Assembly: GCF_900086655.1 (NCBI RefSeq) | Contig: NZ_LT575476.1 | Location: 4,044,543-4,108,542, forward strand | Origin: Paenibacillus tuaregi | GTDB lineage: Bacteria > Bacillota > Bacilli > Paenibacillales > Paenibacillaceae | Direction: 5' to 3' | DNA: 64,000 bases | Part shown: one piece after another, positions 25,767 through 34,440 of the stretch | Layout: the number at the start of each line of letters is the position of its first letter | How positions within the stretch are numbered: the stretch's first letter is position 1 | Made by a program: the position numbers and the translations under genes | Notes under the pieces: generated by a model | Told to the model about the DNA's origin: nothing | Database searches by the model: none | What the model saw: only the letters and a program-made list of their open reading frames with translations

Positions 25767-26774
25767 ATGAAATTCGACTTTTTAAACTCAAGTCTGAGAC
25801 ACGGGCTCTTCCGTCAAGAGCAGGATGGAATCTCCTGCTTTCTTCCCGGCAGTGCGATAACCGTGCGCTTTCAAGGCCGGGAAATTACCGCCGAAATTGA
25901 GGACGTCAATGGCGAGGGGAAAAGCTGGGTTAACGTCTATATCGACGATCTCCCGGTACGGGTGATGAGAATCGATCCGGATAACCGGCTGTACCAGCTT
26001 GCGGACGACCTGGAGGATGCGCCTCATACTTTAACGCTGCAGAAGCGTACGGAGGCGGCATTCGGCAGCATCAAATTTACCGACTTAACAGCGGAAGGCG
26101 GAACTTTTCTAAATCCGCCATCTCCTCTGCCTCACCGGCTGCTCATCATTGGCGATTCGATTACGTGCGGCTTCGGCAACGAGGCACAGATTCCATGCGA
26201 CTGTGATGCCTCACGGGAAAATATCGCGCTTGCTTACAGCTCGCTGACCGGTGAGCTGCTGAACGCCGAAACTTTAATTGTAGGCGCGTCCGGCACTGGC
26301 TGTTATCAGAATTTCGGCGGTTCCAAGGAAGGCCGTATGTCAGATTATTTTATGGAAACCCTCTGTCCTTATCTCGATCAAGAAGCCATGGACCCGTTTC
26401 ATCCTGAAATAATTGTCATTAATCTGGGGACCAATGACTGGTCCGCGCCCATCCAGCCTTCAGATTACCTTGAACAATACCGCAAATTGGCTGGCTTCAT
26501 TCGCCACCGATATCCGTCCGCCCCACTGTTCTGCGCAATCGGTCCGATGACGCTTGATCCCGCTCCCCATTTGAAGGCTCTCGTCCAGCGACTCAACGAA
26601 GAAGGCGACGACAACATTCATTTCGTGGAATTCCCGCTCATCAGGCGGCCGGAAGACGGTATGGGTGGCTGCGGACATCCCTCCATCAAGAAGCATCGGC
26701 AAATGGCCGAACAATTGGCCGGGACGATCCGTCAGATTTGTTTCAATCCAACCTCATCTACTGGCAGCCATTAG
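25767..26774 (+). CDS. SGNH/CE2-like carbohydrate esterase (second copy)
   Basis: The ATG at 25767, after GGAAGGTG, gives 335 residues; it follows the repressor gene by 40 bp and is likely in its operon. It has a beta-rich N-terminal domain (~1-115) then an SGNH hydrolase: GDSITCGFGN with Ser131, NLGTNDW, and GCGHPSIKKH with the catalytic His. Domain order and nucleophile position are the same as in the esterase at 23382, though the sequences are well diverged. No export signal is visible. It probably removes acetyl groups from sugars taken up by a nearby transporter. Confidence 0.87.
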   Translation: MKFDFLNSSLRHGLFRQEQDGISCFLPGSAITVRFQGREITAEIEDVNGEGKSWVNVYIDDLPVRVMRIDPDNRLYQLADDLEDAPHTLTLQKRTEAAFGSIKFTDLTAEGGTFLNPPSPLPHRLLIIGDSITCGFGNEAQIPCDCDASRENIALAYSSLTGELLNAETLIVGASGTGCYQNFGGSKEGRMSDYFMETLCPYLDQEAMDPFHPEIIVINLGTNDWSAPIQPSDYLEQYRKLAGFIRHRYPSAPLFCAIGPMTLDPAPHLKALVQRLNEEGDDNIHFVEFPLIRRPEDGMGGCGHPSIKKHRQMAEQLAGTIRQICFNPTSSTGSH

Positions 26775-26898
26775 AGCATAACCAACCCGCAAAAAGGTAT
26801 CCACGGTTTTAGAAGAGAATTCCGCAGAGCCCACCTCGTCGGCATGGTGAACGAGGTGGTGCGTGGTGAATCGCATCGGCGGTTCTCGATGCAGAAAA

Positions 26899-26938
26899 AA
26901 ACGGACTAGCGTAATGTCAAACGCTAGTCCGTTTCTTT
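26899..26938. terminator. Bidirectional terminator overlapping the HxlR stop codon
   Basis: AAACGGACTAGCG (26899-26911) pairs perfectly with CGCTAGTCCGTTT (26922-26934). The TAG stop of the minus-strand HxlR gene lies within the stem. Confidence 0.85.
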
Positions 26939-27283
26939 CTGTTCACTACTGGCCATTTGGAGCTGCTTTCGCTTAACATGGGCCACTCCCCATTGATGTA
27001 AGGATTCCAGAATCGGAGACAGGCTCTTGCCGTATTCCGTGATAGAGTATTCTACTTTCGGCGGGATTTGCGGATAGATGACTCGGCTAACAATCCCTTC
27101 CTCTTCCAATTCGCGCAGATGAAGCGTAAGCATCCTTTGAGTGATATCGGGCAGCAATCTTCTTAGCTCATTGAACCGCAAAGGTTCACCTTGAAGCAAA
27201 TGATAAAGGATAATCGGCTTCCATTTACCGACGATTGAATCCAGTGCCACAACAAATTGACATTGGGCAGGGTTCTTTTCCAT
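26924..27283 (-). CDS. HxlR-family regulator
   Basis: The 119-residue protein is a typical HxlR winged helix: CQFVVALDSIVGKWKPIILYHLLQGEPLRFNELRRLLPDITQRMLTLHLRELEEEGIV. Cys8 occupies the position of the redox-sensing cysteine in YodB/CatR-type members, so thiol- or quinone-sensing is plausible. It is divergent from an FMN azoreductase gene over 133 bp, the same arrangement as YodB with azoR1 in Bacillus subtilis. Repression of the azoreductase until electrophile stress is inferred. Confidence 0.9.
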   Translation of the reverse strand: MEKNPAQCQFVVALDSIVGKWKPIILYHLLQGEPLRFNELRRLLPDITQRMLTLHLRELEEEGIVSRVIYPQIPPKVEYSITEYGKSLSPILESLHQWGVAHVKRKQLQMASSEQKETD

Positions 27284-27416
27284 ACGCTTTCCTCCATTAC
27301 AGTACCTTTTTTAATACTATACCACATTTATGTGCGTACTTCTCAAACGAAATATATATTATATGATTAACCCATAAAGTAAATTTAATATAACTACAGA
27401 AGGGAAGTTTCCATTC

Positions 27417-28049
27417 ATGGCAACCGTATTGTATATCACCGCACATCCCCTGGATTCCCAATCCTCTTACAGTCTCGCGGTAGGGGAAGAATTTATTGAA
27501 GCTTATCGCCAAGCCAATCCAACCGATGAAGTGGTTCATTTGGATCTGTATCAAGAGGATATTCCGCAGATTGATGCCGATGTTCTACGTGGTTGGGGGA
27601 AGATTCGGTCTGGTTCTTCTTTCGATCAGCTGTCTGATGCCGAAAAATCAAAAATAGCCCGTCATGAAGAAATTCTTGAGCAATTTGTGGCTGCTGACAA
27701 GTACGTGTATGTTTCTCCTATGTGGAATTTCTCGATTCCACCGGTTATGAAAGCATATACGGATGCGACTTCAGTTCCGGGCAAAACTTTCAAATATACC
27801 GAAAATGGTCCAGTAGGGCTGTTGCCCGGCAAGAAAGCCTTACACATTCAAGCTAGCGGTTCCGTTTATTCGGAAGGTCCTCTTGCTTCGATTGAAATGG
27901 GCTACAGCTATCTGAATAAGATCCTGAGTTTCTACGGGATTCAATCGATTGAGGGGATTTTTGTTGAAGGAACGGCCTCCTCGGAGCAAGCTCCGGCTAT
28001 TAAAGAAAAAGCAATCGCCCATGCGAAGGAAGTTGCCCAGCGATTCTAA
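27417..28049 (+). CDS. azoR: FMN-dependent NADH azoreductase/quinone reductase
   Basis: The 210-residue protein starts at ATG after AGGGAAG. It has the flavodoxin-like fold of the AzoR/NQO family: [27 protein letters not shown] binds the FMN phosphate, [17 protein letters not shown] the isoalloxazine, and [13 protein letters not shown] follows. It catalyses two-electron NADH reduction of quinones and azo compounds, avoiding semiquinone radicals, in the cytoplasm. Divergent control by an HxlR protein fits a quinone-detoxification switch. Length is normal for the family. Confidence 0.9.
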   Translation: MATVLYITAHPLDSQSSYSLAVGEEFIEAYRQANPTDEVVHLDLYQEDIPQIDADVLRGWGKIRSGSSFDQLSDAEKSKIARHEEILEQFVAADKYVYVSPMWNFSIPPVMKAYTDATSVPGKTFKYTENGPVGLLPGKKALHIQASGSVYSEGPLASIEMGYSYLNKILSFYGIQSIEGIFVEGTASSEQAPAIKEKAIAHAKEVAQRF

Positions 28050-28184
28050 TAAAGGAAAGGGATCCCCAACACCCCATTATCCACTAGAAAATAATAATTC
28101 AAGAAATCCAAAACCAACAGCAATGGGGGTGGGCGTTTGTTCTCGGAGCCTTCCGAACACAAACCCAGCTCCTAAACAAAATCA

Positions 28185-28213
28185 GGGGCCGTCTTCTAGG
28201 ACGGCCCCCTTTG
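28185..28213. terminator. Bidirectional terminator between azoR and the sugar-binding lipoprotein gene
   Basis: GGGGCCGTC (28185-28193) pairs with GACGGCCCC (28200-28208) around a six-base loop; T-rich bases follow on both sides. Confidence 0.8.
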
Positions 28214-28244
28214 TGCGGGTTGTTATTCAGATGAGCAGTAATTT

Positions 28245-29783
28245 CTATTTTGCCAGGAAGGCATCAACCTGTTTCTGCAGCTCAGTATGGATTTTCCCCA
28301 GCACCGCTTCGCCTTCTGTTTTGAACTGGGCGAAGTATTGGTCCGGGTCAAGCGCACCGTTGAATAATCCGCTATAATATTTGGCCTGAATGGTCGCGAA
28401 CTGGGCCACTTCATTCTTCACTGGCGTTGGATCGAAAGTGAAGCCGGTGAGGATGTCCTTGGTAAAGTTATCGGCCTTCGTAATGAATTGACTGTACTTC
28501 TGAGTCTCTTCGTCCGTACCGGCCCATTCCCGCTCTAATGTAGGATTCAACATGAGCTGGAACGAGACGATACCACCATCGTTATTCAGCGTTTCATACT
28601 GATGCTCGCCAGTCGGTTTCCAGTTAACACCTTCGATGCCGTGCTCCAACAAATCATAATTCTCCTGCCGGTTCGCCCAATCGAGGAACATCATCGCACG
28701 GTCTTTATGCTTGCTCGTCTTGACAATACAGATGAAGTTATCCATTTTGAAATTGGACAGGTTCTTTCCAGGAGTCAGATCAAACAGACGAACGGCTTCC
28801 AGCTTGCCGTCAGGCACAACCTGCTTCAGTTGGTCGTTGAACGATTGGGGAATGCCAAAAGCCATTTGGGGCGTAGCCGCTACTTTATTCTGAAGCTGCA
28901 TTTCCGCCGGACTGCTCTTATTCGTTAAGACGTCCTGCGACATGACTTTGTCCACAAACAGCTTGCGGACATCCTGTATGCCTGACCAGATCTTAGGTTC
29001 CTTGGTTTCAAAGAAGTTGTAGACCTTTCCATCGTTGCCCTTGTAATACAGCATCAAGCTGGCTCCAGCAAAGTTCGTCGGACGAATGTTGACGCTAGTA
29101 TCGTCCCGGATCAGCCAGTTGACCCAGCTGTAGGTAACGTCATCTGCGCCTGCAAGGAGAGGCGTAATACCGGACTTACTATCACGAACGGCGTAGAGAT
29201 AAGCTTTCAAATCTTCATACGTTTTGACGGGCGGCAGGTTCAACTGCTCCCTCAGGTCCTTTCGGATGAACACCGATCTCTGCTGGGTATAGGCGCTTCC
29301 CAAGGGAACGCCGTAGATGCTGCCGTTAATTTTGTTCGCGTCCCACATTTGCTGCGGCCTCGTCTTTTTCACATTGGGGCCGTATTGGTCCAGAAGTCCG
29401 CTTAGTTCTTCGTAATAGCCCTGGGAAGCCATCGTGTCCAAATGCAGCCACGGGGCGTCGAACATCAAATCCACACTCTCTCCCGACGCCAGCATGACAT
29501 TGGTCTTTTGATTTAGATCAGCAAAGTCAACAAATGTAAATTTAACCTGCGTATTAATCTCGGCTTTTAATCTCTTGTTGACCTCTGCCAGCACCTCATC
29601 ATAGTTAGCCCCCTTCGCCCCCGGAATGACAACCTCCAAGGTGACCGGCTCAAGGGATGAAGCCCCGGTTCCTCCGGAATCGCCCGGCGCGGATTTATCC
29701 CCGCCGGCGCCAGCGCATCCGGATAAAGCTACGGCTAATCCGAGCAGTACCAGCATCAAGAACTTGCGTTTTGATTTGGCCAT
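28245..29783 (-). CDS. Sugar ABC transporter substrate-binding lipoprotein (LplA type)
   Basis: The 512-residue protein has a lipoprotein signal ending ALSGC with lipid-modified Cys23, a Gly/Ser-rich linker, and a family-1 extracellular solute-binding fold (NVMLASGESVDLMFDAPW; GSIYGVPLGSAYTQQRSVFIRKDL; MFLDWANRQENYDL). It is the last gene of a three-gene leftward unit with two permeases, and receives oligosaccharides at the cell surface. Large LplA-like binding proteins in Paenibacillus usually serve complex glycans. The specific ligand is unknown. A membrane AraC-type regulator is divergent from the unit. Confidence 0.9.
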   Translation of the reverse strand: MAKSKRKFLMLVLLGLAVALSGCAGAGGDKSAPGDSGGTGASSLEPVTLEVVIPGAKGANYDEVLAEVNKRLKAEINTQVKFTFVDFADLNQKTNVMLASGESVDLMFDAPWLHLDTMASQGYYEELSGLLDQYGPNVKKTRPQQMWDANKINGSIYGVPLGSAYTQQRSVFIRKDLREQLNLPPVKTYEDLKAYLYAVRDSKSGITPLLAGADDVTYSWVNWLIRDDTSVNIRPTNFAGASLMLYYKGNDGKVYNFFETKEPKIWSGIQDVRKLFVDKVMSQDVLTNKSSPAEMQLQNKVAATPQMAFGIPQSFNDQLKQVVPDGKLEAVRLFDLTPGKNLSNFKMDNFICIVKTSKHKDRAMMFLDWANRQENYDLLEHGIEGVNWKPTGEHQYETLNNDGGIVSFQLMLNPTLEREWAGTDEETQKYSQFITKADNFTKDILTGFTFDPTPVKNEVAQFATIQAKYYSGLFNGALDPDQYFAQFKTEGEAVLGKIHTELQKQVDAFLAK

Positions 29784-29856
29784 ATCGATTACTCCCTTCC
29801 AATCATCATCTTTTATTGCGAGCTCAAAAAATCAGGCTTTCAGGAATTCCTTATAC

Positions 29857-30768
29857 TCAGCCTTTCACTGAGCCGAGAGTCAAACCTTTGACAAAATATT
29901 TCTGAACCATCGGATAGACCAGTATAATTGGACCGATCGTCAGGCATACCGTTGCCAGCTTGACCCCTTCTGCTGGCGGCAGCGTCAACACATTGCCGTG
30001 ATTGAGCGACGTAAGCTGCATCTGTGACATGAGCTGCCGAAGAAGCAGCTGGAGCGGGTACATATCGCTGTTATCGATGAACAGAAGCGACAGCCACCAA
30101 TCGTTCCAATATTGCAGTGCGTAGAACAAGCTGATCGTTGCAATAACCGGCGTCGAGATCGGACGGATAATTTTGAAGAAGATCGTCCACTCCCCGGCGC
30201 CGTCAATGTATGCCGATTCGTTCAACTCATAAGGCAGCGAGCGATAGAACGAAACTAAGATAAACGCAAAGAACGGATTCATGACGTAAGGCAGCACAAG
30301 CGCCCACAGCGTATCCTTCAAATGCAGCCACTGAACGACCAGAAGATAGAAGCCGACGAGTCCCGAGCCGAAGACCATCGGCACATAGGTCATAAACGAG
30401 AGGAAACCGCCGTATCGGTTCTTCGGATGAGCCAGCACGTAAGCAAACAACGCGGTAACAACAAGGCCGATAACGGTTCCGATGGCCGTTACCACAATGG
30501 TGATGCCATAGCTGGCAAACATTTGCTTGCCTTGAAGGAGGAACCGATATGACTCCAGCGTAAAATCATCCGGCCATATGGAATATCCGTTCACCGCCAA
30601 GCTTCGGCTGCTTGAGAACGAATTGATGACCATCAGCCAGAAAGGAAACAAACAAACCAGCGCAAATAGAATCAAAAACAGTCCGAACAACCACACCACC
30701 ATTTTATCGGAGAAACCGCTTGTTCGCCGGACCCCTGCGGGCGGAATCAGAGCAACCGGACGATTCAT
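29857..30768 (-). CDS. Carbohydrate ABC transporter permease, LplC/YtcP type
   Basis: The 303-residue MalG-like permease has about six membrane spans and the cytoplasmic EAA loop ELNESAYIDGAGEWTIFFKIIRPIS that docks the ATPase. It ends with YPMVQKYFVKGLTLGSVKG, the standard C-terminus of this group. It is 45 bp downstream of its MalF-like partner and 73 bp upstream of the binding lipoprotein. Confidence 0.92.
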   Translation of the reverse strand: MNRPVALIPPAGVRRTSGFSDKMVVWLFGLFLILFALVCLFPFWLMVINSFSSSRSLAVNGYSIWPDDFTLESYRFLLQGKQMFASYGITIVVTAIGTVIGLVVTALFAYVLAHPKNRYGGFLSFMTYVPMVFGSGLVGFYLLVVQWLHLKDTLWALVLPYVMNPFFAFILVSFYRSLPYELNESAYIDGAGEWTIFFKIIRPISTPVIATISLFYALQYWNDWWLSLLFIDNSDMYPLQLLLRQLMSQMQLTSLNHGNVLTLPPAEGVKLATVCLTIGPIILVYPMVQKYFVKGLTLGSVKG

Positions 30769-30813
30769 AAGGAATTCACCTCCCTTTGTATATTGTGAAA
30801 TTCGAACAGCCTC

Positions 30814-31770
30814 TTAAAATAATCTGGAGTCCTTATCAATTTTTCGAACTAACGCATTAAACGAAACGACCGCGATAAGCCCCATGATAGACTGGTAGAA
30901 CACGATAGCCGAGGACATGCTGAAATTGCCAAGCTGCCTTAAAGCCCGATATGAATACGTATCGATGACATCGGTCGTCGGGAATAGAACTCCGTTGTCC
31001 CCGATAATTCCATAGATCATGCCGAAGTCTCCATAGAAGATCCGTCCGACTCCCAAGAGGACAAGAATGATAATCTGCGGCTTCAGCAAGGGCAGCGTTA
31101 TGTATTTCATCTGCTGCAGCCGTGTGGCCCCGTCCAGGCGGGCGCTCTCGTAATATTCGGAAGAGAAACCGGCAATGGCAGCGAGCAGAATAATCGAGTA
31201 ATAACCGGCGCTCTTCCAGATTCGCGTTAAGGTTAGAATAATCGGCCATACCCATGGGGTCTGGTACCAATCAACGGCTTGAAGTCCGCTCATGCTGAGC
31301 ACGCGGTTAATCATGCCGTCTGTATTGTTGAACAGAACGAATGTCATATACCCTACAACAACCCAGGAAATGAAATAAGGAAGGAAAACGACGGATTGGA
31401 TTGTACGTTTAAACCATTTCAAGCGAATCTCATTCAAGAAGAGCGCAATAAGAAGCGCAAAGACCATCTCGAAAATAATGAACAGCGCATTTAAATAAAC
31501 CGTATTGACTGTCACTTGTATCCAATCCTGATTGGAGAAAAAGAAGCGAAAGTTGTCCAGCCCCACCCAATCACTGCCCCATATGCCTTTGCTGATCTGA
31601 AAGTCCTTAAACGCCAGCAAATGTCCGGACAGAGGAATATAGGAGAAGACAACGAGAAAGATGATTCCCGGTATCGCCATCGAATACAAGCCCCGGTTCT
31701 TTGCAAGATCCCTAAGCATTCTCAATTTATAGTATCCCTCCATTCTATCTGGTCTGTCCGATGTGGCCAT
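30814..31770 (-). CDS. Carbohydrate ABC transporter permease, LplB/YteP type
   Basis: The 318-residue MalF-like permease opens the three-gene transporter unit. The N-terminal region NRGLYSMAIPGIIFLVVFSYIPLSGHLLAFKDF and the EAA loop YYESARLDGATRLQQMKYITLPLL are diagnostic. It ends with VRKIDKDSRLF. No ATPase gene is nearby, so energy probably comes from a shared MsmX-type ATPase. The divergent membrane AraC gene starts 253 bp away and is the likely activator. Confidence 0.92.
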   Translation of the reverse strand: MATSDRPDRMEGYYKLRMLRDLAKNRGLYSMAIPGIIFLVVFSYIPLSGHLLAFKDFQISKGIWGSDWVGLDNFRFFFSNQDWIQVTVNTVYLNALFIIFEMVFALLIALFLNEIRLKWFKRTIQSVVFLPYFISWVVVGYMTFVLFNNTDGMINRVLSMSGLQAVDWYQTPWVWPIILTLTRIWKSAGYYSIILLAAIAGFSSEYYESARLDGATRLQQMKYITLPLLKPQIIILVLLGVGRIFYGDFGMIYGIIGDNGVLFPTTDVIDTYSYRALRQLGNFSMSSAIVFYQSIMGLIAVVSFNALVRKIDKDSRLF

Positions 31771-32023
31771 ACCTGACAGTGTTCATTATGTACGGATAGA
31801 TTAGCTTTGGAATAGTCCTCATTGTGTCACAAGGAGTACTAAAGCGCGTAATCCGGCTTCCGGAACCATCTTAATTTGTACTTTGTCAAAATGAGGACTT
31901 CACACGAAAGTCAGGATATGATTATGTAGAAGAGTGTCCCAGTCCGTTTTTTCTATCGAGACAAGCTTAAGGTACACTCATAAACAGTCAGTCCATCAAT
32001 GAGGCACGGGGTGCAGGTATTAT

Positions 32024-34279
32024 ATGAAGAATATGAAGATCAAACCTTTTCTGCAGAAGACCTATTTTCGTACCTTTCTATTACTAACCACCGTTCTGAT
32101 CTGTTCCATGATTCCCTTCGTCTACTTTCTGTCTGCCGAATTCGCGAAATACACCATGTTGGAGGTGCGCAGCAATTCGCAGAACGAAGTCAACAACCTG
32201 GCTTCGAAGGCCGAAATGATTCTCGGTAAATTGAAAGCATACGGGCTCAGCATGTACACCGATCAGAATATCCAGAACTGGTTCTTCAGTACAAGCAAAG
32301 ATCCGCTCATTGACCATGCTGCGCTCGTTGCCCAATCCAACTTCATGTCAACCGAGTCGCTCATCCAGCGATCCTATCTCATTAATTTAAAACACAATCT
32401 TGTCGTCGATTCCAAGGTCGGCATCGTTAGTTTTAAAGCCTTTGCTGATCAGAGCATGCTGGAGCAGGTGAAATCAATCCACCGCCATTATTTGCGCTTC
32501 TTTAATCATTCGCCGGATGGCTCGGACTGCCTTGCCCTTATTCTGCCTGCAGCTCCGGAGAAGCCGTCCGACTTCTATCTCGTGCTCCTGATCGATAAAC
32601 CTCAACTGTCCAAGCTTCTATTCGGCCAATCGGTCTCCTCGGAGCAGGACATCCGGATACTCGACAGTCAAGGGACAGTCCAATTAGGCGCGTTCAATCC
32701 TGAGTTGAACGAACAGCTTTATCAAGCAGGACGCGAGCAGCAAACGAGCGACTTCCAGGTTCGGCTCCCGCATCAGACATGGTTCGTTAGTACAGCCAAG
32801 CTGACCACCGAAAACTGGTCGGTATATTACTCAACCGAGTATCATATTTTGACCCGCCATATCTCCTTATACCAGCAAAAATTGATAGCGTATACATTAA
32901 TGCTATTAGGAATCGTTTCCGTGTTATTCTTCTGGAGTTCCCGCCGCACTTTACGTTCCATCACCTTCTTGTCAGAGAAACTGAAGAAGGTGGCTGTCGT
33001 AAACTCCACGTCCGATGGCAAGCCGGATATCCAATGGATCAATGACGGCATCGATATGCTGCTGAACAATGTGGAGCAGCTTCATGCCTCCATGAGAAAC
33101 CAGTCGGAGCTCGTTCGAACGGAATTTCTGGCCCAGTGGATGCTCCACGGAACGCCGGGTACCCAAAGCTACGAATATATTCAGACCCGGACCAAGCTAA
33201 CTTCCTGCAAAGTCCTGTTTTTGGCGGTTCTGCGGATCGAAGCTTATAAGGTCTTTTGCGAACGTTATGATTTCCCTTCCCGGAAATTGATTAAGTACGC
33301 CATACGAAATATTAGCGAAGAAGTGATTGGTGCCGGTTCTTATGCGGCGGAAGGCCTCGATATGGGCGGTGACCATCTCATCCTGGTCATTGGCGGCCAT
33401 GAATCGGGCCAACTTCAACTACAGCATCTTCTTGAGGAAGCGCACAATCAGGTGGCGCGCATTCTACGCGTCGATACAACCGTCGCAATCAGCAATGCCT
33501 ATGACTTCGGCGCTAATTTCCGAAGTGTATATGATCATATTTACGAGTTGACGATGCTGCGATTCCTTGACGGGGAAAAGCAAATTTATCTGGAGAGCGA
33601 TTACGAAGAGTTTATGGCAGGGTATCCTTCCGCATCCGAGGCACTTGAGACGGCCGAGATTATCAAGGCGATCCGCCGCGGCCGCCCGGAGACCGCCGTC
33701 GTTCTCCTGCGCCAGCAGATGAAACACATTCAGGAGCTTCCTTATCGCGATTGCAGGCTTAACTTGACCTATTTCACCTACGATCTGCTCAAAAACCTTA
33801 ACAAATCCAGCGCCCTGCATGAGATCAGCAGCATTCATCAACTGCTGGAGCGATACAGCACGCTGTCCGAGTTCCAAGATTGGCTGGAGGGCATCGTCAC
33901 AACGCTCGCGTCCGAGACCGAGGTTCCGAAATCTTTGAACCGCAAGGAAGAGATCGTCCTGGAAATCAAAGAATATGTGGACAGCCACTTGCAGGATACG
34001 CAATTATCGATCGAGCAGGTAGCCGACAATTTCTCCTTCTCCGTGAGCTATATCCGGCAGTTATTTAAGGAGATCATGAACGTGTCATTGTCCGAGTACA
34101 TCCTCCAGGAACGAATCGAGAGAGTGAAAGAAAAGCTGGTATCCAGCCAGCTCTCCGTGCTGGAGATCGCGGATCAATGCGGCTTCACATCCAAAGGGCA
34201 TTTCTTCTCTGCTTTTAAAAAGTTCACGAAACTTACTCCGAAGCAGTATCGGGAAATTCACGGAGACTCCCCAACATAA
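32024..34279 (+). CDS. Membrane-anchored AraC-family regulator with extracellular sensor
   Basis: The 751-residue protein has a membrane span at ~18-38 and a large extracytoplasmic region (~39-285) of the dCache/YesN-like type. A second span follows at ~288-308 (LIAYTLMLLGIVSVLFFW) with a HAMP-like stretch, then a ~300-residue cytoplasmic linker and a C-terminal AraC double helix-turn-helix (LSIEQVADNFSFSVSYIRQLFKEIMNVSL; VLEIADQCGFTSKGHFFSAFKKFTKLTP). Such one-component membrane regulators are common next to oligosaccharide ABC transporters in Paenibacillus and probably detect the sugar or loaded binding protein outside the cell. It is divergent from the LplABC-like unit, which it likely activates. 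Confidence 0.92.
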   Translation: MKNMKIKPFLQKTYFRTFLLLTTVLICSMIPFVYFLSAEFAKYTMLEVRSNSQNEVNNLASKAEMILGKLKAYGLSMYTDQNIQNWFFSTSKDPLIDHAALVAQSNFMSTESLIQRSYLINLKHNLVVDSKVGIVSFKAFADQSMLEQVKSIHRHYLRFFNHSPDGSDCLALILPAAPEKPSDFYLVLLIDKPQLSKLLFGQSVSSEQDIRILDSQGTVQLGAFNPELNEQLYQAGREQQTSDFQVRLPHQTWFVSTAKLTTENWSVYYSTEYHILTRHISLYQQKLIAYTLMLLGIVSVLFFWSSRRTLRSITFLSEKLKKVAVVNSTSDGKPDIQWINDGIDMLLNNVEQLHASMRNQSELVRTEFLAQWMLHGTPGTQSYEYIQTRTKLTSCKVLFLAVLRIEAYKVFCERYDFPSRKLIKYAIRNISEEVIGAGSYAAEGLDMGGDHLILVIGGHESGQLQLQHLLEEAHNQVARILRVDTTVAISNAYDFGANFRSVYDHIYELTMLRFLDGEKQIYLESDYEEFMAGYPSASEALETAEIIKAIRRGRPETAVVLLRQQMKHIQELPYRDCRLNLTYFTYDLLKNLNKSSALHEISSIHQLLERYSTLSEFQDWLEGIVTTLASETEVPKSLNRKEEIVLEIKEYVDSHLQDTQLSIEQVADNFSFSVSYIRQLFKEIMNVSLSEYILQERIERVKEKLVSSQLSVLEIADQCGFTSKGHFFSAFKKFTKLTPKQYREIHGDSPT

Positions 34280-34361
34280 ATAGATATTGCTCCTCCCTGC
34301 TTTCCGGCTATCATAGAGAACCGGCAAGCAATGATGTTATTTCCCAGGGCAAACCGCAGCC

Positions 34362-34412
34362 AAAAAGGACCTTTCCGATGAAGCCCCGAGAGCTTCTGGA
34401 AAGGTCCTTTTT
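34362..34412. terminator. Strong bidirectional terminator
   Basis: AAAAAGGACCTTTCC (34362-34376) pairs perfectly with GGAAAGGTCCTTTTT (34398-34412), separating the convergent AraC and secreted-protein genes. Confidence 0.9.
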
Positions 34413-34440
34413 CGGTTATTTCAATGTTGGGTTGGGCGTT

